A stretch of 19,587 nt of DNA from an uncultured Bacteroidaceae bacterium (GCA_904501945.1 CAJGCU010000040.1:1-19587); one strand, 5' to 3'. Shown: positions 1 through 8,681, counted from the stretch's first letter. Numbers and translations: made by a program. Notes: generated by a model not told the origin, from the sequence alone.

Positions 1-1413
1 GATCAGACATTGACCGTTTGGGCTCCATTGAATGGAACTTTCAACGTAGATTCTCTTCTGTCGCTTTGTCAGACTGAGAAGGGAGATTCTTCCGTTAGTC
101 AGCATTTTATAATGAATCATATTGCGCACAACTTGTACAATATGAATTCTTTGACGAGTGAGAATGTTAAGATGCTGAATGATAAGTTCCTTGAGTTGGG
201 TACACGTTCCATCTATAATGCTTCGGTTGTCTCCGACTGTTTCAATATTCCTGCGACCAATGGCCTTTTGCATGTTGTGGATGATGATGCTCAATATACA
301 TATAATATATATGAAGGTTTGACATCGATGGATGAGTTTGACCATATTGGTGCATTCTTGAAACATTTCGAAAGACAAGAGTTAGATGAAGACAAGTCCA
401 TTCAGGCTGGTATTGTTGATGGAGAAAAAGTGTACTCAGATTCTGTAATGGTAAAAGAAAATGCCTTGTTCCGTGTTTTCGATCAAATAATTTCAGAAGA
501 CTCAACTTTCGCGATGTTAGTTCCAGACAAGGCAACTTGGGAACCTGTATATGCTGAAGCATCCAAGTATTTCAATTTCGTCGCATTGGAAAAAGCCGAT
601 TCCATTTCTGAATATTGGACATGTGTATCACTTGCGCGCGATTTAATCTTCAACAGAAATACACAACGCTCAGAACAAGACTCAATCTTCTCAACATCCT
701 TTTCTCCAGCGGAATGGCCTTATCATGTGTTTTATAAACCATTTGAGGCAGGAGGTTTGATGGATCCTGCCAATATTAAGGATTCGCTTCTGTGTTCAAA
801 TGGTTACATTTATAGAATGAAAGAGTGGCCATTCACTCCAGAAGACCTCTATTTCCGTCCTATCATTACTCAAGGTGAGCGTGAAGCAAACATCATTGAT
901 TATAAGGATTGTACTTTTGATTACCGCCAAGCTATCGGAGATAGCATTTCCGGGAATGGTTATGTGGCTATCACTAAGCGCAACAGTACAAGCAATTGGA
1001 CGGCGACCTTTGAGATTCGTAACACTTTGTCAGGTACCTATGATATTTGTGCTGTCATTCTGCCTAAAACTGTGAGCAATGCTTTCTCCAAGGATTTCAA
1101 GAAAAACAAATTCAAGGCCGTGCTCAATTATGTTGACGAAAATGGTGAAAACAAGACTGTTAATTATGATGAGGAAATGACAAATAATCCTTATTGTGTC
1201 GATACAGTTGTGATTGGCCGGTTTACATTCCCCGTATGCAACTATCAGCAGCAAGATGCAACTGTTAGTCTGCAGCTAAAGTGTAGCATTGCCAATCGCC
1301 AAACATCGTATTCTCGTGACATGTATCTTGATTGTATCTACCTCAAACCCGTTTCTGATGAAGACGCTATTGTTGTAAAGGAAACAACCACAAGGAAGGA
1401 GGCGCAAAAATGA
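1..1413 (+). CDS. Fasciclin (FAS1) domain protein, 5' end outside window
   Basis: Open from base 1 in frame 1 (470 visible residues); a TTG at base 10 is inside the domain, so the true start lies upstream. TVWAPLNGTF (visible residues 5-14) matches the first conserved FAS1 motif and TNGLLHVVD (86-94) the second. A weaker second FAS1-like unit follows, with STFAMLVPDKATW at 168-180 and NGYIYRMKEW at 267-276. Residues about 300-460 look like a beta-rich sandwich domain that I cannot name. FAS1 domains mediate adhesion, and in Bacteroidota such proteins are usually surface lipoproteins; the signal is not visible here. The stop overlaps the start of the SusC-like gene, so it heads or belongs to the uptake operon. 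An accessory glycan-binding role, like that of SusE/SusF, is inference. The FAS1 call is good; the substrate is unknown. Confidence 0.85.
   Translation, partial: DQTLTVWAPLNGTFNVDSLLSLCQTEKGDSSVSQHFIMNHIAHNLYNMNSLTSENVKMLNDKFLELGTRSIYNASVVSDCFNIPATNGLLHVVDDDAQYTYNIYEGLTSMDEFDHIGAFLKHFERQELDEDKSIQAGIVDGEKVYSDSVMVKENALFRVFDQIISEDSTFAMLVPDKATWEPVYAEASKYFNFVALEKADSISEYWTCVSLARDLIFNRNTQRSEQDSIFSTSFSPAEWPYHVFYKPFEAGGLMDPANIKDSLLCSNGYIYRMKEWPFTPEDLYFRPIITQGEREANIIDYKDCTFDYRQAIGDSISGNGYVAITKRNSTSNWTATFEIRNTLSGTYDICAVILPKTVSNAFSKDFKKNKFKAVLNYVDENGENKTVNYDEEMTNNPYCVDTVVIGRFTFPVCNYQQQDATVSLQLKCSIANRQTSYSRDMYLDCIYLKPVSDEDAIVVKETTTRKEAQK
1396..1402 (+). promoter_or_regulatory. Shine-Dalgarno-like site for the SusC gene
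   Basis: AAGGAGG lies 7 bases before the ATG at 1410, inside the end of the fasciclin gene. Bacteroidota genes generally lack strong Shine-Dalgarno sites, and the other starts here have A-rich leaders instead. Together with the ATGA stop/start overlap it supports translation of SusC coupled to the upstream gene and confirms the chosen start. Confidence 0.55.
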
Positions 1414-4400
1414 AACGTTCAATATTAGTAATAGCAATTTCAGTTCTTCATTCTTCATTGTTGGTTCTTGGCCTAAACGCGCAAGAACTGGCAGAAGTGA
1501 AGGGCAAGGTGGTTGATGCAGCCACCAACATGCCTGCAGCTGGTGTGCAGGTACAGGCATATAATGATCCTCAATACGCAGCCATGACAGATGACAAGGG
1601 TGAGTATACCATTAAACTTCCTGCACATGCGACATCCTTGCTGTTTGTTGCAGAAGGTTACACGATGGTGCAACAGCCTGTAGGCAAGAGCCATGAGGTT
1701 GGTGAGGTGAAGATGTATTCGTCAAAGTTTGGAGAGATTTATTCAAAGCAGACTTTAGCGACAAGCGCAAAAACAGCTCTTGTTACCCATGACAACAATG
1801 ATTTATCTGTTGACAACCAGATTCAGCGTCATTTGGGTGGGGATATGCTGACAGCGATGCGTGGCGGACAGCCAGCTCTGGGAGTGAAAATGCTGATGAA
1901 TGGTATAAATTCACTTAACAGCAATGCTCAACCCCTCATTGTTGTTGATGGTGTCATCCAAAACATGCAGTATGGCTCTCCATCTCTTCATGATGGCTTC
2001 TTCAACAATATTCTCGCAGGAATAATGGTGGAGGATATTGAGAAAATGACCGTACTGAAGAATGGCACAGCAATTTATGGCGCAAAAGGAGCCAATGGTG
2101 TTCTTCTTATCGAGACGAAACGCAATAAGTCAATGGCAACCAAGATTGACGTGAGTATAGGTGGAAGTTATGAACTCACCCCACGTTTGTCTGATATGAT
2201 GAATGCAGAACAATTCCGTGTATATGCTTCAGAGTTGATAGGAACGACTGGTACAAAGAGTAATTCTTTCAAGTTCTTGCAGACAGATCCGAATTACTAT
2301 TATTATAATATGTACCACAATTCAACGCAATGGAGTGACAAAGTATACAAAGAAGCCTTCACTCAAAGCTATAGCATCAATGTGCAGGGTGGTGACGATG
2401 TGGCAAATTATAATCTGTCTGTTGGTTATGCCGGGGCTGATGCTACTTTGGAAGACTTCTCTTTTTCACGATTCAATCTTCGTCTTAACTCTGATTTGAA
2501 ATTGACTCGTGATATCAATGTCCGTTTTGATGCTGCTTATTCAGACGTCACTCGCAATATGCGTGACGATGGTGTGAAAGAAAATGTGACGGATGGAATC
2601 ATTTCTTCTCCAGCATTCCTCTCCATGATTAAGTCTCCTTTCCTTTCTCCTTATGCTTACGATACTAACGGGAATATTTCTGGTTATTTGGCAGAGGCGG
2701 ATGATTATCTGTCAGATGTGGTTACTTCACGCAGTGACTATACCACCTCTCTTGCTAATCCTTTGGCTATTTTGCAGAACGGCGAAGGTCAGAACAAGAA
2801 CTATTTTGGCAACCGTATGGTGTCTCTGGCTATTGCTCCATCATGGAATATCAATAAGTCTTGGACATTGGCCGATCATTTTGCATTCCAATTAGTAAAT
2901 ACCGATGAGAATTACTATCTGCCAACCAATGGGGTGCCCAGCTATGAAGTAGACGGTATTGGCTCTGTTGAGAACTGTGCAAGTGCACTTGCAGGTCGTC
3001 AGATTACAATCATGAATGACCTCAATCTCAGTTACAAGCATCGTTATCTGGGACACCTCCTTTCTGCTAAAGGCGGATTCCGTTATATGCGCGACACATA
3101 TCGTCTAAACACTCAGATTGGATACGATACAGGCAATGACAAGACACCAAACATGTCTTCCTCTCTTAACTACAAGCAGACGGATGGCTTTGATAATGAA
3201 GATGTGAACTTAACCTATTATCTTGCTGCCGACTATAATTACTTGGAGCGCTATTACCTTTCTGCGTCTATCGCAATGGATGGCTCAAGTAAGTTTGGTG
3301 TGGATGCAGAGGATGGAGTGAAGATTGGCAACTATGCTTTTGGCTTCTTCCCATCAGTAGAAGGTGCTTGGGTTCTTACTAACGAGAAGTGGTTCACTCC
3401 AAACCGAAACGTGAATTATCTGAAAATGAATGCCGGTTTCGACCTTCTGGGCAATGACGATATCAATAGCATTGCTTCTCGTTCATATTTCGTTGCAGGC
3501 AAGATGTTCAACAGTCTTACCGGCATTACGATGGCAAACATTGGTAACACCAAGTTGCAGTGGGAAACCACGGCTCGTTTCACGGTAGGTGTTCAAGGCT
3601 CATTCTTCCAGAACCGTCTTTGGCTTTCAGCAAACTACTTCAATGCTAACACATACAATCTTCTTTCTCTTGGCACCTTGTCTTATGTGTCAGGTCTTGA
3701 GACCAATTGGATTAATGACGGACGCGTTCATAACGAAGGCTTTGACGTGAGTGCAAATCTCAAGGTGCTTGAGACGAAAGATTGGAAATGGTCATTGGCA
3801 GCTTCTGTTGGGCATTACAAAAATGAGGTGAAGAGACTGCCAGCAGGCAAGCAGTCTGTGACGTCAGACCTTTATAATGCAACCATCATCAATCAGGTGG
3901 GTTCTGCAGCAGGTCTGTTCTATGGATACAAGACAGATGGAGTGCTTTCCACAGCAGAAGCAGCTAGCGCAGCAAGGTTGTATCGGAAGACCGAGACTGG
4001 TGCGAAGCAGTATTTCAAGGCTGGTGATATGAAGTTTGTGGAAGTCGTAGAAGATAACTGCATAGACAAGAATGATATGCAGGTGATAGGCAATCCACAC
4101 CCCGATGTTTATGGTAACTTCTCAACCCAGCTCTCTTGGAAGAACTTAACTTTCTCTGCTTCGTTCAACTACTCGCTTGGCGCAGATCTTTACAATTATC
4201 AGCGTTCAATCATAGAGTCAGGTTCTTATTTCTACAATCAGACAACATCCATGCTGGCCCGTTGGACACATGATGGGCAGGTTACAGACGTGCCACGTGC
4301 GTCGTTCCTCGACGAAATGGGTAACAGCCGATTCTCTGACCGCTGGATTGAAGATGGTTCATACCTGAAGCTTAAAAATGTAACGCTCAGCTATCGCATT

Positions 4401-4589
4401 CCTGTGCAGAGTGCATACCTGCAGGGAGTTACCATCTGGGCTGCAGGCAATAATCTCGTCACTATCACCAAGTATCTTGGTTCAGACCCAGAGTTTGCCC
4501 AGTCTAATGCCGTGGTGGGTATGGGAATCGATCGAGGCCTCTTGTCTCCAGGGCGTAGCTTCTCTCTTGGAGTGAAGATTAACCTGTAA
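1410..4589 (+). CDS. SusC/RagA-family TonB-linked outer membrane transporter
   Basis: Imports oligosaccharides across the outer membrane, powered by TonB, with the SusD-like partner encoded next. The 1059 residues are normal for the family. A signal peptide ends near residue 24 (GLNA/QE). Then come a carboxypeptidase regulatory-like beta domain (about 28-103), the plug (about 115-238) with the hallmark PLIVVDG (175-181), EDIEKMTVLKNGTAIYG (208-224) and GANGVLLIETK, and a long beta-barrel ending in SLGVKINL. Its ATG overlaps the TGA of the fasciclin gene (ATGA, 1410-1413), so the two are co-transcribed and probably translationally coupled. The SusD gene follows after 51 bases with no promoter that I can see. 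Substrate cannot be read from this protein; the neighbouring GH115, CE1, GH95 and GH43 genes suggest decorated xylan oligosaccharides. No sigma-interacting STN domain is evident, so it is a plain transporter rather than a transducer. Confidence 0.96.
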   Translation: MKRSILVIAISVLHSSLLVLGLNAQELAEVKGKVVDAATNMPAAGVQVQAYNDPQYAAMTDDKGEYTIKLPAHATSLLFVAEGYTMVQQPVGKSHEVGEVKMYSSKFGEIYSKQTLATSAKTALVTHDNNDLSVDNQIQRHLGGDMLTAMRGGQPALGVKMLMNGINSLNSNAQPLIVVDGVIQNMQYGSPSLHDGFFNNILAGIMVEDIEKMTVLKNGTAIYGAKGANGVLLIETKRNKSMATKIDVSIGGSYELTPRLSDMMNAEQFRVYASELIGTTGTKSNSFKFLQTDPNYYYYNMYHNSTQWSDKVYKEAFTQSYSINVQGGDDVANYNLSVGYAGADATLEDFSFSRFNLRLNSDLKLTRDINVRFDAAYSDVTRNMRDDGVKENVTDGIISSPAFLSMIKSPFLSPYAYDTNGNISGYLAEADDYLSDVVTSRSDYTTSLANPLAILQNGEGQNKNYFGNRMVSLAIAPSWNINKSWTLADHFAFQLVNTDENYYLPTNGVPSYEVDGIGSVENCASALAGRQITIMNDLNLSYKHRYLGHLLSAKGGFRYMRDTYRLNTQIGYDTGNDKTPNMSSSLNYKQTDGFDNEDVNLTYYLAADYNYLERYYLSASIAMDGSSKFGVDAEDGVKIGNYAFGFFPSVEGAWVLTNEKWFTPNRNVNYLKMNAGFDLLGNDDINSIASRSYFVAGKMFNSLTGITMANIGNTKLQWETTARFTVGVQGSFFQNRLWLSANYFNANTYNLLSLGTLSYVSGLETNWINDGRVHNEGFDVSANLKVLETKDWKWSLAASVGHYKNEVKRLPAGKQSVTSDLYNATIINQVGSAAGLFYGYKTDGVLSTAEAASAARLYRKTETGAKQYFKAGDMKFVEVVEDNCIDKNDMQVIGNPHPDVYGNFSTQLSWKNLTFSASFNYSLGADLYNYQRSIIESGSYFYNQTTSMLARWTHDGQVTDVPRASFLDEMGNSRFSDRWIEDGSYLKLKNVTLSYRIPVQSAYLQGVTIWAAGNNLVTITKYLGSDPEFAQSNAVVGMGIDRGLLSPGRSFSLGVKINL

Positions 4590-4640
4590 GTTTTCAGAGA
4601 AGTTTATAGGCTTTAAGTAATAAATAAACAAGTAAATAAG

Positions 4641-6326
4641 ATGAAACTAAAAAATATAATTCCTCTCGCAGCGTTAGCTCTTCCTCTTTGCGGAGTCGGG
4701 AGCTTGACGTCTTGTACAGAGTCAGACAGCGACCTTGTCTCTTTTGTTGAAGACAACAGGCTCAATACGCCTAACGACACAGTCTATTCGCTGATGGGAG
4801 TCATCAACAAGATGCAGACCATTGCTGATCGCACAATTCTGTTGGGTGAACTGAGAGGCGACCTTACCACGCTTACAAGCAGTGCTACACTTGACCTTCA
4901 AGATATAGCGAATTTTACGATAGGTGCCGATAATCCGTATAATAACGCGCGTGATTATTATGCCATCATACAGAATTGTAATTATTTCATAGCGACGGCC
5001 GATACTGCTTTGGCAAAGCGTGGGTATAAAGTTTTTGAAAAAGAATTTGCTGTTATCAAGGCATACCGTGCATGGACATATCTTCAGTTAGCCATCAATT
5101 ATGGTTCTGTACCGTTCTATACTCAGCCGCTTCTGACAGAGAAAGAGGCAGATCCTTCATTATTCCCGCATTACGACGTGAAGCAGATTGCAAACTTCTT
5201 CATTGATGACTTGAAGGCTCATGCCGAAGTGGAATTCCCTGATTATGGCGCTATCAATTCGCTGAGTTCAAGGAAATTCTATATTCCAATGAAGGTTCTC
5301 CTTGGTGACCTGTGCCTGTGGGCTGAAAGATACAGCGAGGCAGCAGAATATTATCACAGCTTCCTGACCAAGCAGGGTGACGTGCGCCCAACAGGAATCG
5401 CTTCCATAGCATGGAGCACTTATGACTTTGAAGACATTGTCGATGGCTATGCCTCTCAGTTCACGAATGCTTCTTCGTCAGAAATTCTCACATTGATACC
5501 AATGGAAACCGAAGAATACGATGGTATCGTGTCAAGGCTTGCAGATGTGTTCAATTCAACCGAAGACAACAACTATTATTATCAGGCAACCCACTCTGTT
5601 GCTTACGATGAATTGTCTCGTTCTCAGCGCTATGTACATGTCTATTCAGACCCTGTGACATTACTCCCAGACACAGTGGCGCCTGCTGATACGATGGTGT
5701 ACAGAAACGAATCCATGCGTGGTGACTTGCGTCAGTATAGTATCTATACTTTGCGCAATGAGTCTTCATCTTCAACTGCTCATTCGTCCCTGCGTCAGAC
5801 CTGCCATAAGCATAGTACGGGCAATGTCAGCCTGTATAGGCTTCAGCATGTGTATCTGCGCTATGCGGAAGCGCTCAATCGGGCAGGATTCCCTGAAGCC
5901 GCATTCTTTGTGCTGAAGCGTGGTCTTTGCAAAGATAATATAGATAAGTTCATGTCTGAAAAGGAGAAATTGTCAGCTGGTAATCTCATCTCTTTCAGCG
6001 AGTACACCTTCCTCCGCACCAACACTCAGGGTCTACATGCGCGTGGTTGCGGAAGCGCTGATGCTGATACGACCTATGTGATACCAGAACTAGCCGGACT
6101 GAATGACAGCATTCTCTTTGTCGAGAATAAGATTTGTGATGAAATGGCATTGGAAACAGCAGCGGAAGGCTTGCGTTTCTATGACCTCATGCGTCTCTCC
6201 GCCCATCGCAATAATCCGGCGTTCCTTGCCGAGAAGGTGGCGTCACGCAATGGAGCATCCAATTATGATGCAGCCTTATATACCTTCTTGTGTGACAGAA
6301 AGAATTGGTTCCTTCCTTTAGAGTAA
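4641..6326 (+). CDS. SusD/RagB-family nutrient-binding outer membrane lipoprotein
   Basis: Surface lipoprotein that captures glycan and closes over the SusC barrel. The N-terminus is a lipoprotein signal with lipobox LTSC and the lipidated cysteine at residue 25. Family signatures are visible: the helical AVIKAYRAWTYLQLAINYGSVPF (about 137-159, only key residues matter: RAW, YLQL, YG.VPF), YLRYAEALNRAGF in the TPR-like core, and near the C-terminus EGLRFYDLMRLS, the equivalent of the usual EG.RWYDL.R. Length is 561 residues, within the family range; the protein stops right after NWFLPLE, a little shorter than the usual PIP-type ending. It is the last gene of the uptake operon: a strong terminator starts 22 bases after its stop. 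Binding specificity cannot be inferred from sequence alone. Confidence 0.96.
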   Translation: MKLKNIIPLAALALPLCGVGSLTSCTESDSDLVSFVEDNRLNTPNDTVYSLMGVINKMQTIADRTILLGELRGDLTTLTSSATLDLQDIANFTIGADNPYNNARDYYAIIQNCNYFIATADTALAKRGYKVFEKEFAVIKAYRAWTYLQLAINYGSVPFYTQPLLTEKEADPSLFPHYDVKQIANFFIDDLKAHAEVEFPDYGAINSLSSRKFYIPMKVLLGDLCLWAERYSEAAEYYHSFLTKQGDVRPTGIASIAWSTYDFEDIVDGYASQFTNASSSEILTLIPMETEEYDGIVSRLADVFNSTEDNNYYYQATHSVAYDELSRSQRYVHVYSDPVTLLPDTVAPADTMVYRNESMRGDLRQYSIYTLRNESSSSTAHSSLRQTCHKHSTGNVSLYRLQHVYLRYAEALNRAGFPEAAFFVLKRGLCKDNIDKFMSEKEKLSAGNLISFSEYTFLRTNTQGLHARGCGSADADTTYVIPELAGLNDSILFVENKICDEMALETAAEGLRFYDLMRLSAHRNNPAFLAEKVASRNGASNYDAALYTFLCDRKNWFLPLE

Positions 6327-6348
6327 AGGAGTTATTTTCAGAAAGCAT

Positions 6349-6392
6349 AAAAGCCGGCGGAAACAATCGTGCTGTTTCCGCCGGCTTTTTTT
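6349..6392 (+). terminator. Rho-independent terminator after the SusD gene
   Basis: A perfect 16-bp stem (6349-6364 with 6374-6389, core GCCGGCGG/CCGCCGGC), a 9-base loop and a T run to 6392. Because the left arm begins with AAAA, the hairpin also reads with a short T run on the minus strand. It could therefore also end the protease transcript arriving from the right, in which case the repeat array at 6472-6556 lies in that transcript's 3' end. Confidence 0.93.
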
Positions 6393-6783
6393 GTATGTGC
6401 TAACCGCAGGTGCCTCCCAAGGGCATGTTTATGATTGAAGAAACAAGGACTCGCAAAGTGTCGTGCTTTACACCCCAAAACAGGTAAGAGTCTCACCTGT
6501 GGTAGGGGTGAGACTCTTACCTATGGTATAGGTGAGACTCTCACCTGTTTTGAGGTACAAAAAGAGGGGAATGGGCTGTTGCTTCAAACTTGCTTTTTCC
6601 GATGATGCTGATTCGATGCGAGTGTTATGGAAAATCTCAGGCTTAACGTGAGATCGATTGAACTCACGTTATAATCGTACAATTTTTTTAGCGAACACTA
6701 ATATTTCTTTTTTTTGTTTGCAACCTTCAGGGAGTAGGATCTTGAAGGATGGTGGAGCGGTATGGTGGAGTGCTCGCTTTGAA
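6393..6783. other. Gene-free interval between converging genes
   Basis: No coding region is supported here. It holds the palindromic repeat array (6472-6556) and a small hairpin (TAACGTGAG at 6644-6652 with CTCACGTTA at 6663-6671, 10-base loop). The hairpin is not directly followed by a T run on either strand, so I do not call it a terminator. T-rich runs occur at 6681-6689 and about 6708-6717. No promoter matching the Bacteroidota consensus was noticed. Confidence 0.7.
6472..6556. repeat. Three-unit near-palindromic repeat array with 24-bp period
   Basis: Three 17-bp units begin at 6482, 6506 and 6530: AGGTAAGAGTCTCACCT, GGGTGAGACTCTTACCT and AGGTGAGACTCTCACCT, separated by 7-base spacers (GTGGTAG, ATGGTAT). 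Each is close to self-palindromic. Units 1 and 2 also form a perfect 16-bp inverted repeat (6482-6497 with 6507-6522). An outer pair of arms, ACCCCAAAACAGGT (6472-6485) and ACCTGTTTTGAGGT (6543-6556), is complementary at 13 of 14 positions and encloses the array, so the whole block could fold as one cruciform or branched hairpin. It lies between a terminator and the end of a convergent gene, as dispersed palindromic repeats often do. Function unknown. Confidence 0.85.
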
Positions 6784-8538
6784 TTATGGGGCGAGGAAGA
6801 CTTTCCGTGTGGTTGCTCCGTTCCACTGGAGGTAGATGCCGCCTTGCTGGGGATGTGAAACTGGTGTTCCGCCGATGGTGTAGTAGGATGGTGCAGAAGC
6901 ACTTTCTTGATTGCAGGTGTGTGGTGACGTGATGGCCTGTGCTGCTCCGCCCATGAAAGTGAAGGAGATGTGGCCGTCTTGCTCGGTGATGTCGGTGATG
7001 GGCTTGTTCATGCGGAGTGTACCATCGGTGTTGGGATGGAAGAGCTGTGCTCCGCTGTTGGTATGGGTGTCGTCTGTGAACTGGCGTATGCCGCTGCTGC
7101 CAGGGAACAGGTGGGCGCGGTATTGCGCTTTGCTGACGTTGTAGTAGCGGTTGCCTGTAGTGCCGCTCAGGGTACCGTATATGCCGCTGGCTGGGATGAT
7201 GCTCATGCGTTGGTGGGTAGCAATGTTGTTGGGCGTGTTCTCTTTCCAGGCTTGTGCGTCGTAGTCAACATGGTAGACGAGCAGTCCGTGGCAGGTGGAG
7301 TGGGTGTCCACGTACTTGAACCATCCTTGTGGTTGTCGGTTTTCGAGAATGAAGTATTCGTCGGGGTGGCCTTGGTTGCGGATGATGTAGGCTACGGCTG
7401 TGTCTTGCAGGGCTGGCATGTCCTGTATGGTGGTGGGGCGATGGAGGGAGGTGAATTCGAGCCATCCTGCCATCCATCGTTCGTAGGCAGTGTAGCCTGC
7501 AGGGCATTCGCCGTGTCCGTTTGCACCGTTGTAGGAACCTGAGTCCATGAGGTCCCATTTGTTCATACCGAATCCCCCATCGTAGCTGGTATCGTAGAAA
7601 TCGGGCAGTCCGAGGCAGTGGCTGAACTCGTGGCATGCGCTGCCTATGCCGTTGAGTTGTGTGCCTCTGTCGCCTGCGAGTTCGCAGCTCATGGCATAGG
7701 TGTTGATGCGTTTGCCTCCAAGGTGGATGGCGCCGTTGCCGTCGTCGTAGTCAGTTCCCTCGTCGAGTGTCCACATGTGTGACCAAATGGCATCGGAGGG
7801 AGCACCCTCTTCTTCGCCATGGCCGGCGAAGATGATGTACACTTGGTCAACCTCTCCGTCGCCGTCCCAGTCGTAGCTATCCCAGTTGATGTCGTAGAGA
7901 AGGTGTGCCTGTTGGCATGCTTCTGCGGCAAGTGTGGCTACCCGTTGGTCGCTGCCCTCGCTGGTGTTGCCGCCGTAATAGCTTCGCTGATGGCTGGCCT
8001 CGATGGGGCCATAGATGTCGAATGTGAGGTTGAACTGGCCGTAGGACTGGTCGTGGAAGTAGTCGTGTACAGATCCCTGATGCCCATTCTTGCTGTAGCC
8101 TTTTTTGTTGAACATGTCGTGGAATGTGTCAAGATTGTGTTGTTCAGAAAAGGAATAGTCAGGGAAACAGACAAGTAGGACTATGCCTTTTTTCTTGCCG
8201 ATGTAGGAAGAAGGTTCTCCCCAAGTGCGTTTGCGAATGACTTTTTGGGTGCGTGTTTCCTGCATGGAGCTTCGCTGCCTGTATCTTGCCTCCCAAGTGC
8301 TGGCAATGCTGTCTATGGCTTCGGGAGCAAGTCGGTAGTTGCCATTGGCATCGCGTAGCACAGGTATGCCGTCTTCGGTTGTGTAGAAGTGAAAACTCTC
8401 GTCGCCGCGTAGCAGGATGTTGAGCGAGGTGCCATCGCTGTTTGTTACGGTACGTACAATTAAACGTGCAGGACGTGCACAGATGCTGGTGACTATAAAC
8501 AGCAGGGCAATGGTGTGGAGGATTTTTGTCGTAGTCAT
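6784..8538 (-). CDS. Secreted M6-family (immune inhibitor A-like) metalloprotease
   Basis: Predicted zinc endopeptidase. I choose the ATG at 8538 (584 residues) because it begins a clear signal peptide (MTTTKILHTIALLFIV, cleavage near residue 21) and because a good promoter lies just before it; a longer in-frame start at 8625 would run through that promoter. The zinc site is HEFSHCLGLPD (303-313), an HExxHxxGxxD signature typical of M6 peptidases. DWDGDGEVD (223-231) resembles a calcium-binding loop. Residues about 25-100 look like a propeptide. The last 35 residues carry the tail motif YYTIGGTPVSHPQQGGIYL (552-570), related to the tails of the esterase and CotH proteins here. It is divergent from GH115. 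A role in surface protein turnover or in breaking down plant or host protein is possible; nothing shows its substrate. Alternative: a related metzincin-type secreted protease. Confidence 0.88.
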   Translation of the reverse strand: MTTTKILHTIALLFIVTSICARPARLIVRTVTNSDGTSLNILLRGDESFHFYTTEDGIPVLRDANGNYRLAPEAIDSIASTWEARYRQRSSMQETRTQKVIRKRTWGEPSSYIGKKKGIVLLVCFPDYSFSEQHNLDTFHDMFNKKGYSKNGHQGSVHDYFHDQSYGQFNLTFDIYGPIEASHQRSYYGGNTSEGSDQRVATLAAEACQQAHLLYDINWDSYDWDGDGEVDQVYIIFAGHGEEEGAPSDAIWSHMWTLDEGTDYDDGNGAIHLGGKRINTYAMSCELAGDRGTQLNGIGSACHEFSHCLGLPDFYDTSYDGGFGMNKWDLMDSGSYNGANGHGECPAGYTAYERWMAGWLEFTSLHRPTTIQDMPALQDTAVAYIIRNQGHPDEYFILENRQPQGWFKYVDTHSTCHGLLVYHVDYDAQAWKENTPNNIATHQRMSIIPASGIYGTLSGTTGNRYYNVSKAQYRAHLFPGSSGIRQFTDDTHTNSGAQLFHPNTDGTLRMNKPITDITEQDGHISFTFMGGAAQAITSPHTCNQESASAPSYYTIGGTPVSHPQQGGIYLQWNGATTRKVFLAP

Positions 8539-8562
8539 GAAAAGAGGGATTAAAATGTTTTG

Positions 8563-8594
8563 CAAAGATAGATTCTTTAATCTATATATACAAA
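8563..8594 (-). promoter_or_regulatory. Promoter of the M6 protease gene
   Basis: On the minus strand, TATCTTTG (8570-8563) matches the Bacteroidota -7 consensus TAnnTTTG, and TTTG (8594-8591) lies 20 bases upstream as the -33 element. The leader to the ATG at 8538 would be only about 20 bases. Unlike the four plus-strand promoters in this window, this one has both elements. Confidence 0.7.
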
Positions 8595-8617
8595 TTCTGT
8601 TATAAGAGGCAGTCTCC

Positions 8618-8626
8618 TGTAACATA
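8618..8626. promoter_or_regulatory. Putative operator between divergent protease and GH115 genes
   Basis: CTGTAACAT, centre 8622. The GH115 -7 element begins at 8674 and the protease -7 element begins at 8570 on the other strand, so the centre is 52 bases from each. Similar sites lie before the esterase, CotH and GH95 genes. The match is short and was found by eye; the factor is unknown. Confidence 0.45.
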
Positions 8627-8673
8627 GAAACAAGAAAAATACATGAAAGGAAGGATTTTTTTGAAGAAATAAG

Positions 8674-8681
8674 TAACTTTG
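8674..8681 (+). promoter_or_regulatory. Promoter -7 element of the GH115 gene
   Basis: TAACTTTG followed by CA matches TAnnTTTG. No TTG-type -33 element is found at the usual 19-21 base spacing, which suggests activator dependence. The leader to the ATG at 8744 would be about 55-60 bases and is A-rich. Confidence 0.65.

Noticed and set aside
10..12. TTG as the start codon of the fasciclin protein.
   Set aside because: The frame is open to base 1 and the TTG lies inside the first FAS1 motif, so the gene begins outside the window.
6482..6546. CRISPR-like array.
   Set aside because: Only three units, 7-base spacers that resemble each other, and near-palindromic units; no cas genes.
6644..6671. 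Terminator for the protease gene.
   Set aside because: The 9-bp hairpin lacks an adjacent T run on the minus strand; the bidirectional hairpin at 6349-6392 is a better candidate.
6970..7542. A 190-codon plus-strand frame opposite the M6 protease.
   Set aside because: Val/Gly-rich low-information product antisense to a gene with an intact HExxH zinc site.
8539..8625. Longer start for the M6 protease at 8625.
   Set aside because: The extra 29 residues would precede and spoil the signal peptide, and the segment contains the matching -33/-7 promoter.
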